Below are positions 21,749 through 31,800 of a stretch of 45,425 nucleotides of DNA, piece after piece. The notes beneath the pieces were generated by a model. The model was given only the letters and a program-made list of their open reading frames with translations. It did no database searches and had not been told where the DNA came from. This stretch comes from Paramacrobiotus richtersi (lineage: Eukaryota; Tardigrada; Eutardigrada; Parachela; Macrobiotidae), in assembly GCA_034698045.1 (NCBI GenBank), contig JAQGAU010000073.1, positions 1 to 45,425 of the forward strand, in the 5' to 3' direction. Both the position numbers and the translations under genes were made by a program. The first letter of the stretch is position 1; the number at the start of each line of letters is the position of its first letter.

Positions 21749-24700
21749 TTATAACTCCAAATTCTTCTCTTTATAGAGCAACATCAACAAACTGCGTATA
21801 TCCGAATTAGCGCGAGAAAACCGCGTCGTCGTCGTGGACTTGGTAACATCCTGCGAGATCTTCCTCGCTAAACTCCCCTTCATCCTTACCACGAACAACT
21901 GCCGGACCGCCGCACGGAATTTGGGATTGGCCGAGCAATAAACAATAAAATTAAACGAGTAGTTAACATTCAGCAGGACATTGTTCAAGTACGCCAGCAC
22001 CGTCTTGCTCTTCGGGGATCGTTCATAAATGCAGTGGTGGTGCAGTAGCTCCACTACCCGGTTGACAAAGGCCGGGGATTGTGTGATGAGATACAGGGAG
22101 ACGCAGGCGGCCAGCATAGCCAGGGAGCTCCAGTCGATACGGCTGCCGCTGTGCTGCCGGTCGGCGGCATGGAGGCTCTCCCGCCGGAAACGCTGCTGGC
22201 GTAGCACGGATACCACCAGCCAACCGTTGAGGATCAGGATGATGAGGAAGGCCACCATCTGATTGAGATTCTGAGAAAACAAATTACATGCCAGAGCGAT
22301 GTGCACGGGTGGTTTGTGTGAGAGGGTAGTAGGGTGTCTAAATGAATCAGCGTAAACAAGGAGGCGCTGGTAGTAGGAATAATTTACGCATTCTCATACC
22401 AGCACACGCGGATATCTTATTGCAGTTGTAGAAACGCTTGTACTACTAATCGATCAGGTTTTGAAGGGTACATCTGTAACTTTGTATAATTATGCATATT
22501 ATTCTGTAAGCGGGTATAGTTATTTTCCAAGATTCTCAACGTAATATTATTGGTCTTGTTTACAACTGTCTCGTAATCGAAATACCACATATACATATGT
22601 AGCGATCTACTGTACTTTTTGAATTCTTTTATGTACAGGCGCTAATCACAGTATGTACATTATTCCACAGTTTTTGTTTGTTCTAAACTGCAACTGGATC
22701 TTTATCTGCAAAAGCCGAAATGACACAACAAAAGCCAGCGCTGAAGACACTACTGACGCACATAAAAAACTAAAAAAAGAAGCCAAAATTAATCATCATC
22801 AGCCGGTAAGGTACCCAAAACTGAACCTCAGAACTGCTTCGCTTTCTGATGCCACTACTTCAAGTATACGTTACCATAATACGAAATAACAGATATACAG
22901 GGATATCCAAAACAGGCGGTAAGCGAGCGGATAGCGTTACTTTAGCGCCGTGGGAACGCGGGAAGATGCTGACGTGGGATGCTACTCGAGGATGCACAGT
23001 AGCCTTAATGCTCGCAGCAACATCCAAGAAAGCCAGAGCAGACTGAACACTCAAAAGTCATCAAATATCGAAACATTACTGCCAGCTATCTTTTTTGTCC
23101 ATTAGGAATCGAGACACTGGGGCCGTGGGGCCCGGAAGCTCACCGCCTGTTGTCCACCTTTGCCGGGAAGATCCATCACGAAACAGGAGAGAAACGGGCC
23201 AGGGAATACATCTACCAGCGCATAAGCATCGAGATGCAACGTGCCAACGCCATATGTCCATCATGGGAACAGCCTTTCTTGCGGCTAACGTAGACGAGAT
23301 CTTCTCTGTTATACGACCGAAGAGTGTAGTGTGTGTGTGTGAGCGTTTTTTTGTCAATTACTTTCTGTTTTAATTCATATACTATTCATGCGTGTGTACG
23401 ATACCGTATGAAAAAAGAATATAGTTATGAAAACAAACTAGAGAAACTACTGTACATTGTACTCTATGGTGGTGTTGCCACGCATAATTTCCAAGACCAT
23501 GCTCCAACACTGAAATAAGAAACCAGTAGATCTGTTTTCTGCCGTCCTTAAAAACAACCTTATATTTCCATGTGCTCTATCAGCACGAAATGTTCAGACG
23601 CCCACTAGCTACACTCATTTATTTTGTTTTATTTCCTGTCTACTGTGTAAAAGGGGGCAATTGCTCCGTTGCAAGTGACATTAAATTCCGATTATTATAT
23701 TACTTATACCGATCCCTCCCCCACTTGTATGTCTAAAAACTGTTGATCTGTCCTGATTTTTATATAGCTTTGTTCGACCAGACCTGAAGTTCCTACTGAG
23801 TTGTCTGCTCTTGTGTTGTAATAATAATAATAATGATAATCATCACCCACCTGTGCAATCCGGTATCCATCGTACCAGCGTGTGAGATTCTCCGGATACG
23901 CCGGCACCTGGACCGGCGGAGGGTCGTAGCGTAGAAAGTGGTGATAGTACCAGTAGTGGCGCACCAGCCGCTTGGTGGCAAAGATCACGGAAACCGTCAG
24001 GATGGCCGTGAGAATCCAGCAGCCCCGCTTGCCGTGACTGTGCCGCAGATGCCACAACGGAAATTTAATGGCCGCAAAGCGCTCGATGGTGAAGGCGATT
24101 ATCAGCCTGCCGGTTAGTAGAATGACGCTGTTATCGTTGCTCAATGGCTTTATATGAACAAACGTTGGTAATTTCAAGAAATACAATGGTTGGGTTTATT
24201 GCTTAATCGATTACTTGTCATGTAAACATATTTTCTTCGCCGATTCGATTAAGAAATGCAGGCACAGTACAGGAATTAAGAAGCAAATTAAGAAATACAG
24301 AAATGATAAATCTGCATAATTTCAAGAAACTATTTAATTTGCGTTAACTATAATTATGTAAAAATTGATTAGGAATATTTATAATATCTTTAATAGTTTC
24401 TAATATATTTAATAAATACAAAGTATATATTATCTTACATATATATATTATATAAAACATAATGATGTATAATATGATATTAATATCTATATAATAAATA
24501 TTTTTAATACTGTTCGAAATAATATTATAGAAGTATCTGATCGTCGAGAGGGATATTTATATGCAGGACATATAAACATGTAGAGTGATTTCACTTTACC
24601 AAGTGGAAGCCGTATCGGCCATTTCCTGGAAGAAGCCCGTCACTCCAGAGATTTGTTCCCCAATTACCGACAAGGCAGCCAAATGAACATTCAAAAACTC

Positions 24701-25408
24701 GGTTTCTCTGGCCAAGGCCGTAACATAGTAAAAGGATGCACACCACCTGGGGGTAGAATCGATTGTTTTGTAATATTAACTTCGGTTAGTGTACACAACA
24801 GCTCAGCGATCACCGAAAAACGCTAACAGGAAAACTGTGCATAATTCCAGTTAATGTGTTAATAAACGGCTTAACGCATTAACTGTAATATTATTAAAAA
24901 ATGTATCCAGAACCAGACCCAAAATTTAACGTTCGAGTATCGAGTTCGGTATCTTATAAATATTCCGGATGTACGATATTGCCGTATTCGGTATTTTGTT
25001 CATCAGTATTTGAAAAACCAATTAAAAAATAAACCAAAAAATAAAACAAATAAACAAATTTTAAAAAAAATACAATAGGTTAAAAGAAAGGTTTTGTATA
25101 ATAATAATAAATTTATGATAATAATTACAAATTCCGACGTACATGTACAGTATATCCAACGCCGCCAGCGCGATAAGATAGATACTCTTTGTACCAAACG
25201 GTTTGTCTTTGGTCAATACGAGTAAATTAACAATATTCCCCATAGTAGCCAGAATCAGCAGAAAAGGGTACGAATAGACATCCAGTAGCCGCAACGGATG
25301 CGGCTCAGCGCGTCCATAAAAGGCCACCCAGCCGCATTTATCCCGTTGCACCGATACCGTCCCATTCATAATGTCAGTTATCCCACTGACATTTCTATCC
25401 ATACTCAA
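21749..25408 (-). CDS. Class A (rhodopsin-like) GPCR, probable neuropeptide receptor
   Basis: Four exons: 25408-25143, 24746-24600, 24127-23851, 22270-21749. All GT-AG and in phase, giving 403 aa. The short N-terminus has NVS and NGT glycosylation sites (residues 6 and 15). TM1 is about 46-66 (YSYPFLLILATMGNIVNLLV, with the GNIVN motif), TM2 starts near 74 (SIYLIALAALDILY), TM3 ends in ERF (153-155) replacing DRY, TM5 begins near 234 (MVAFLIILILNGWLVV), TM6 contains SLYLITQSP instead of the CWxP form, and TM7 ends NFIVY (NPxxY variant) followed by CSANPKFR. The ERF, NFxxY and NxKFR features recall invertebrate FMRFamide/myosuppressin-type receptors, but the ligand cannot be inferred. Intron 3 (22271-23850) contains an antisense LINE fragment. 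Confidence 0.88.
22849..23290 (+). mobile_element. LINE C-terminal fragment in GPCR intron 3
   Basis: Two adjacent coding remnants on the + strand, in different frames: KRADSVTLAPWERGKMLTWD (within 22849-23046) and GIETLGPWGPEAHRLL...RAREYIYQRISIEMQRANAI (23105-23290, ending at a TAG). The (R/K)xDxxTLxPW...WDAT block followed by ETLGPWG and QRxNA is the pattern I associate with the nuclease-like C-terminus of a group of non-LTR retrotransposon polyproteins. No reverse transcriptase domain is present. It is a 5'-truncated dead copy; exact clade not determined. Confidence 0.6.
23470..23575 (+). repeat. Dispersed repeat family, possible second-half copy
   Basis: TTGCCACGCATAATTTCCA and TTTTCTGCCG...AAAACAACCTTAT resemble 25545-25650 (TTACCACGCATGATTTCTAC, TTCTGCCGATC). 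The match is weak but in the same order. Confidence 0.35.
23819..23842. repeat. (AAT)n microsatellite
   Basis: TAATAATAATAATAATGATAAT, just beyond the 3' end of GPCR exon 3, inside the intron. Confidence 0.85.
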
Positions 25409-25451
25409 CGAGGAAACGAAATCAATCCCGTCCTATTCATAAAAATCGGTT

Positions 25452-25660
25452 AAACAAACGAAATATATCTACATAAAACAATCCAATCAAATAAAAAACT
25501 TATTCCAGTCAGCACGACAGGGAACAGTGCTTGTAATCAACTGGGCATTACCACGCATGATTTCTACACTTAAACGTTGAAACAAAAAACAAGTTGATCG
25601 GCATTCTCCAGTTTTCAAAAACAACGTTCTGCCGATCTCTTTAAACAACAAAGCAGCACT
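25452..25660 (+). repeat. Dispersed repeat family, longest copy
   Basis: The first half (ATATCTACATAAAACAATCC, then AAATAAAAAACTTATTCCAG) matches 17063-17137 and 39223-39285. The second half (GGCATTACCACGCATGATTT to GCCGATCTC) matches 16020-16125 and loosely 23470-23575. It lies immediately upstream of the GPCR start codon. The size and partial copies suggest a SINE or MITE family of about 200 bp. Confidence 0.6.
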
Positions 25661-25689
25661 TTTACACCAAGTTCCAAAAGACTTTTATG

Positions 25690-25895
25690 ATTATACCGTC
25701 TGCTGGAAATCCATCGTGTTGATGAAATATTTATCGTCTTCGCGGAGGTTGTCCTGAAAACGCTTGAATAAGATGGTAGGTTGGCGTCCAACAAATGGCC
25801 GATAATTAGCGTCATGCAACCACCGGGGGATGGGAGGCGGATCACGCCGGGAATTCACGTCATTCCAACGGGAAGATATGCTGCTTGACAGCTGA
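25690..25895 (-). CDS. Orphan exon-like ORF, unknown protein
   Basis: A minus-strand open frame encodes SSRWNDVNSRRDPPPIPRWL, then HDANYRPFVGRQPTILFKRF and QDNLREDDKYFINTMDFQQT. It has GC-rich third positions and a donor-like ACG|GTATAA at its 3' end; an acceptor-like GTTCAG lies just upstream. Composition looks like the bona fide exons nearby, but I do not recognise the protein and find no partner exon. It may be a remnant of a lost gene or an exon of an unseen one. Confidence 0.35.
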
Positions 25896-25903
25896 ACACC
25901 CAA

Positions 25904-27590
25904 CTACACAGCTTGTCGGTAAACATACGGTCTAGTCAATGATATCCTTAATCTACACCATCATGATTGTTTATTCGCAGGTAGGAACGGCAGTTGAAGT
26001 TAACAGCCGTTGTTTGATGTAGAATGAACGCCAGTGGTTTTTTCTACAATCAAGGACGGTGTGCTGGTACACGCGTGAGACGATCACAAATGTTGCAGCT
26101 GTCCAGTATACGCACGTGATGTGCATACGAGTCGACCGGCAGGAAGTGCAATCAGTGCGGCACTTGAAACTTTCAACGGCATTGGATCAGAGCATGACTG
26201 GAATCGTCATCTTTCCACTGTAGTTTGATGCGACTTCAACTCTTACGTATACACGATTACTGCAGAAATTGAGTAAGCGTAACTTTGTACTGCGTCCACA
26301 AAACTCATACACTGCACAGGTGACCTTTAGGAGAATTACTGCTGAAAGAACATGTCGAATAACCCAGCTATGAGTGTTCATCAGATAGTTAGTTATGGAT
26401 GTACTGTGCACACAGCCCACTATCTACCCGTGTGAATCAACGTTTATAGGCACAGGAAGGCGCAGTGTTCTGACTAACACTAGTCATTGTTCTGTCATTA
26501 TTACTTCTGAGCTTAACAGTACGATGCTTAATATTGTAGGAGAGATGGCCGACGGAGCTGTTAGGACTTTAGCCCTTGTTATTACGGTCCCTACTCGGGT
26601 TACTTTCCGGTCCGAAGCCGCTCGCTAGTAATTAGTGAAATGCGTTGTTTGTGCGCATTGTTTCTAGTGCATTGTTTCTATGAACGCTTTGGTATAGCCA
26701 TTCACATTCAAACAATTAATAACAGCGCCTCGTGTTTTTCCATCGTGAGCGTGATTCTGTTCTACATGTACAGCAGGAAACGAAGCCATATGACGGGATT
26801 GTTTGGGTTGCTGCAGGCCGGCAACTTGACGGGTTATGAGGGGGAATCCAGAATCCAGATCCACAGCGTTCTGAAGCTACGGCTCATTGTTAGTATTGCG
26901 ATAGTATTGAAGGGAAATGTAGCAGCAGTGTTAGGCACTTTACCATTGCGTGTGGATTATAATGCTTTTCGGGACCTATATTTGTAGTGTTTGTTGTTTT
27001 CTATGTTGTTAACTGCGAGATTCATACATATATATAATTCGGTTTATTTACATATATATGTACGTTTCCTGCCCCTGGACGCGGTCTCTTTCCTGTTATA
27101 ACACGATGAACAAAAGCTGTAACTTACATACTAAAACAGGAAAAAAAGGAAGGTTTCGTTTAAGTACGTAGTACTGACTGGTACGTAGTTGTATAGTAAG
27201 CAAAGTATAATATATGTAAAAGCAATTGAAACACGGTAACACAATATCCAACTACTATATTAGCTGGTTGTATGAAAGAATGCTTAATGGAAATACTTTT
27301 TTGAATATGTGCTGATGTGTTCACATATCTTCGGTCCTACTTGTCAGCTCGGTGAGCCTCAATCCTGCACTGCATAGTTGTGAAAACTATGCAGGAAATC
27401 TCGTAAATAAAACGCAGAGCAGTGCATTCATGCTGGCAGATTGTGATTACGAGTTATATACTGAACTGATTAAGGCTCCGAGTCATGAATGGCATGATAC
27501 AAAACGCATCAAATCCCTTAATCTTCCGCTTGTGAAAAGACGCATTTCCGGCAGATTGGTGGCTGTAGCTATTGTGGAGATCTACGTATA
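25904..27590. other. Gene-poor stretch
   Basis: Apart from the LINE-like remnant near 26.9 kb, I see nothing with family similarity. Open frames at 26395-26628 and 27352-27603 have no recognised motif. Confidence 0.4.
26880..26984 (+). mobile_element. Possible small LINE remnant
   Basis: The peptide SIAIVLKGNVAAVLGTLP resembles the SIAIQRGNAAxxLGT terminus of the same non-LTR group as the fragment in GPCR intron 3. It is very short, and chance cannot be excluded. Confidence 0.3.
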
Positions 27591-27602
27591 CTCGAGGATA
27601 TG

Positions 27603-27709
27603 AACGGAAAGAAGTGGAACGTCACAACGGAGGCCGCCCCCGGTAGCGTCTACCCATCCGCCCACGAGTGGCGGATCCACACGGATTACACTCAAGTTTA
27701 ACAGCCTCC
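27603..27709 (+). other. GC3-rich exon-like island
   Basis: The frame NGKKWNVTTEAAPGSVYPSA, then HEWRIHTDYTQV and stop, has C or G at most third positions, unlike the AT-rich surroundings. It has no recognisable domain and no good donor. It may be a last exon or fossil exon of an unknown gene. Confidence 0.3.
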
Positions 27710-27725
27710 AAAATCGAAAATTAAC

Positions 27726-28319
27726 ATGAAAATAATCGTTAATCCGCTGATTATGCACAAAACCAGCGGGATAATTGCCCATAATGACTCCCTGTCCATG
27801 GTCTTGCGAAAACTCACCACAACCCTCAAAATCCTCATCACCGCTGCGTTACTCTTCAGCGTAATCAGCCTGATCCTATACCAGATCCTCCCGGACACCT
27901 CCCGTGTCCTGATCCCCCGGGGACCCGTTGCCCGGGATAATGACCGTCTCCGCATCACGCCGCCCACCGGGGACACGTGGAGCATCACGGGGATTCATTT
28001 CCAGGGGTTTGTGTTGGATGTGCACGGGACGGCGGACCAAGTGGTGATCAGGGCGCAGACGGGGGCGCTGGGGGGGACGTCGTTGGTGTTGGAGACGCGG
28101 GACGGGGAGGTGGTGCTGGCGGTGGGGGAGGAGGTACGCGTGGATAGGGGGGAGGTGGTGGTAAGGGCGGAGGGGGGTGTGGATGGGGGGAGAGGGAGGA
28201 ATGCGTGGTTATGGTCCAGCAACGTGTACGGTTGGTGTTCCTGTTGGAATTTTGTCTTTTTATTTTGTCTGTCCGTTTTGTATGTTCTCTATGACGTTTT
28301 ACAGAAATTTAATATTTAA
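27726..28319 (+). CDS. Membrane-anchored lone GH65 C-terminal domain ORF
   Basis: A 197-codon open frame. First ATG at 27726; the in-frame ATG at 27798 gives a tighter N-terminus (MVLRKL). Residues about 35-54 are a hydrophobic segment (ILITAALLFSVISLILYQIL). Residues about 73-157 match the C-terminal beta domain of the two neighbouring GH65 genes: RLRITPP, WSITGIHFQGFVLDV, DQVVIRAQ (compare DGVIIRAQ in the minus-strand paralogue), then LVLETRDGEVVLAVGEEV. The catalytic (alpha/alpha)6 barrel is absent. A second hydrophobic stretch (WNFVFLFCLSVLYVLYDVL) closes the frame. It is either a stand-alone gene or the first exon of the downstream PGGHG gene: a GTATGT donor after 28279 is in phase 2, the phase needed by the acceptor at 28896. 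Coding status is strong by codon bias; the gene model is open. Confidence 0.5.
   Translation: MKIIVNPLIMHKTSGIIAHNDSLSMVLRKLTTTLKILITAALLFSVISLILYQILPDTSRVLIPRGPVARDNDRLRITPPTGDTWSITGIHFQGFVLDVHGTADQVVIRAQTGALGGTSLVLETRDGEVVLAVGEEVRVDRGEVVVRAEGGVDGGRGRNAWLWSSNVYGWCSCWNFVFLFCLSVLYVLYDVLQKFNI
28055..28203 (+). other. Extremely G-rich coding segment
   Basis: Many runs of 3-7 G on the + strand (GGGGGCGCTGGGGGGGACG and similar) within the lone C-domain ORF, with potential to form G-quadruplexes. The protein frame stays open through it, with G at nearly all third positions. Confidence 0.7.
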
Positions 28320-28504
28320 TTAATTAGTTTCGTAAATTTAAAATTAAACATTAATATTATTGTTTACTTAATTTCTAATGATTTACTGTTTAATTATTTA
28401 GTAGAATTTAATATTTAATTAATTAGTTTCGTAAATTTAAAATTAAACAATAATATTATTATCGTTTACTTAATTTCTAATGATTTAATTACTAATAAAT
28501 TATT
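28306..28504. repeat. 99-bp tandem duplication, AT-rich
   Basis: TTAATATTTAATTAATTAGT begins near 28309 and again near 28408; the two copies run through ATTAATATTATTGTTTACTT to TTTCTAATGATTTA with few differences. Confidence 0.8.
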
Positions 28505-28895
28505 AGATAAATTTTATAATTTAATTGCTATACTTAATTCATTAAATTAATAATTAAATAACAATATTATTGTTGCTTAATTACAAATTATTTAATTAAT
28601 AATAAATAAATTTTTTTTTTTAATGTAACTGGATTGCTACTGAATTTAATCGGGCGTATTGGAAAAAAAAATCGAAATCATTTTGAATTTTTGTTTACGT
28701 GCTGACACAGTGACACTCTATATTTGTTCCATTTTGTGAAGTGTTTTGAATGAAAATACATTTCTTCTGTACCTTCTCAGCAACAGGTTGTAGATTTTAA
28801 AATGAAAATAAATTGAAATAAACACCAAACGTTTCAGGGAAATTAAGAATTTTCTTCAATGGAAACATTATTCAAGTTTAACTGTTTCGCCACAG

Positions 28896-31800
28896 ACTAC
28901 CGACAGCGAGGTTCATGCCGGATATGGGCAACGGTCACATTGCCACGGTGGTGTACAGTCCGTGGGTGCACATGAACGGCCTGTACAACGGCAACTCGAC
29001 CGCGAGTAGCCGGGCCCGAATCCCGTCTCTGGTGGGCTTTACAGTCACCACTAATCATTCCCCGGCGGATTTACTAGAGGAGGAGTATGTATTGGATGTA
29101 GAGAAAGGTATGGCGATTTTTCGAGGATTTTTGTTAAATTATGTTAATTGTTTTTTTGGGAATTGTCGAAAATTTATTATAAATTTGCGAATTTATCACA
29201 AATTTATTTATGGATTTTTTTATGAATTTGTGACTTTATTTATGAATTTATTTTTTTAATTTATTGTAAATTTATTTTTTACGTCAAAAGTTTCATTTGT
29301 TTTTTATTTAAATTTTTTTATTAAATTTATCATTAATTTGCAAATTGATCATAAATTTATCATAATTTTTATTTTATGGAGCCGAAATTTGGCCCGCATT
29401 TTACATGCGGCGATTTTTTTTAAGTTAATTTTTATTTCTGAGAGACTGTATATCTGTATTGTGTCTATAAATGTATATTGTATAAACTCTTAAGAATTTT
29501 GCTAGGTTTATTTTTACTGAATTTTTTTATACTACGGACTCTTATCAGATTAAAAATTTGCAAGTGGAGTTTTTGTAAGTTTCATTATGATTCTTCTATA
29601 ATGCCTGGAAACCGTCGAGCCGATTTTGTTTTATTTTTATTTTCCAGTATTTAAACCAGTACCGCCTTTATGTTTTTTTGCAGCAATTACTCGAACGGCT
29701 AAAGAAGTTTTTGATTTTAATTAGTTAATTTGTGGTGTTTAATTTTTTGATGTAGTTTTAATCAGTTAATTTTAATTAAATAATTTTTGGTGTGTTCATT
29801 TTCTGCTTTAGTTTCAGTTAACTAATTCTAATCAATTAAGTTTAGTTACTTAATTAATTTTAGTCTTCATTTTAGTTTCGGTTAACGGGAATTTTGATTT
29901 TCTTAAACAGGAGTGTTTTCTGAAACGAAAAAGTATCAAAATCCCGAATTGACCATCCACCGGCGCATCTACGCCCATCGCCTATACGACCGCCTTCTGG
30001 TGTCCGAACTGCAAGTGTCCCGCCCAAAAACCTCTTCCGGTGATGTCTCTATACAGTATCTCGGCGTCCCGGACCAGAACCAGCTGACCAGCGAGGATCT
30101 ATGGTTTGCCGAGTCAAAAACAGTGAAAATGAAGGATGTTGTGGCGCGGTACGCTGACGGGACCAATCTCATACCGGAAACACCGGAGACACCATTTTCA
30201 CATGTTACCATGGCGTGGAGCGGGGATTTGGGAAATTTCACGGTGCCAGCGGGAACCAGTGTCAAATCGTTGGTGGTTGTGTCGATTAGTAATCGACATG
30301 ATGACGCACTAAATGTACGTTGGTTTTGATTTGTGTTTTTCCTTTTTTTCGCAATTTTTCGGAACATGACCAGTTTTTATTGTTTATTTTATTGTAAAAA
30401 CCGTATTCGTTAAAATGGTAGCAATAAAAAAATCCACAAAATAAGAAGCATAAAATAAGTAAATAAATAAATAAATAACTAAATAAATAATATTAAAATT
30501 TATCACAAGAGAAATAAATTATGACGACAATATTATCATTTATTTATCATTATTTGTTTCTGTCGTGATAAGTTTTAATATCGCATTCTTTTAAATATTC
30601 ATTTTTTTTTGCTTGTGTTCTTTCAGTTACTTTCATTTTATTAATTAGTTTAATATTATAATTGAAAATTTTTATATTATCCAAAGTTTGTCAATAGTTA
30701 TCTGCGTCGGTGTGGACGACAAGTGGAGGTCATGATAACAGTTAAGACAGGACATTATTAGGACGTAGAATGTTTTGATTAGGCTTTGAAATCAGCACTC
30801 ACGTTGTCAGCCGACGCGCTCTACCAGTCCCACGTGGACCGGTGGCGTTCGTTGTGGGATAACGGGCGCATTGACGTGGATCCGGGGGAGAATTTCCAGT
30901 TGGCGCAGGCGTTGTACGGTGCCTTGTACTACCTGTTGTCGTCGGTACCCAACCAGGAGGATCCGACTAACACCTTTATCGGTTTGAGTCCAGGTGAGAG
31001 ACAAGAGTACATAGCACCGGAATAATTCACCTTCACTTCCGTTAGAGAACTGTGTAGCTCATTGAAACCCTGTTATCTGAGGCCACTGTTACGAGTACCG
31101 GGAAAAGTGAACCCCTGTAACTCCACACGTGACCTTTGCATTTGTCGTTAGAGGAACCCCGGTGCTGGGTACATTGCCACGTACTGAGGGCGGTTGCGAA
31201 TGATAAGACTGGTATCGGTTGTTTTGGTGTCAGTTGTTAGTACTGGCAGTAGTTATTGTAGCTGTAACAAATTTCCAACAAACCTTGTACTGTACATTGT
31301 CGGTGCATTCCTGCAGTTCTGAAGAGTACAGATTAACACAGTATATGCAGGCATTTAGCAGAGCTGCTAAGTTTTCAATAAGCCTTTTGGTCTCCAGCAG
31401 GTGGTGTCATGTGAGCCACAAGCGGGTGACCTTTACTTGTGACACCGTAGTGTGTTGAACTGTGAAGCAGAGCATTACCGTTATCGGCTTTCCCCAACCG
31501 TACTTCCTGAATTTGTGGTCTACATTCCGGAATAAGAAATTTCAAGAGAGGTAGACTACCGGTACAAACAGAATAATATGTCAGTTGAAGTCAGCTGTGG
31601 AACAGGGAATAACGTTCCCCTTGGCAGTAGTGTCCCCTCCAGGTTCACGTTTAATGCCTCGCCAGAATAGAGTATTTCTGACTGCAACTGCACTAGTTTT
31701 TTCTTATTCTTATTGTTAACAGTACTGTCTGCGGTTGATGCACGTACTCCAAATACCTTCCTTGTAAAATGACGATGTATAATGACCGAGCATGTCTCAT

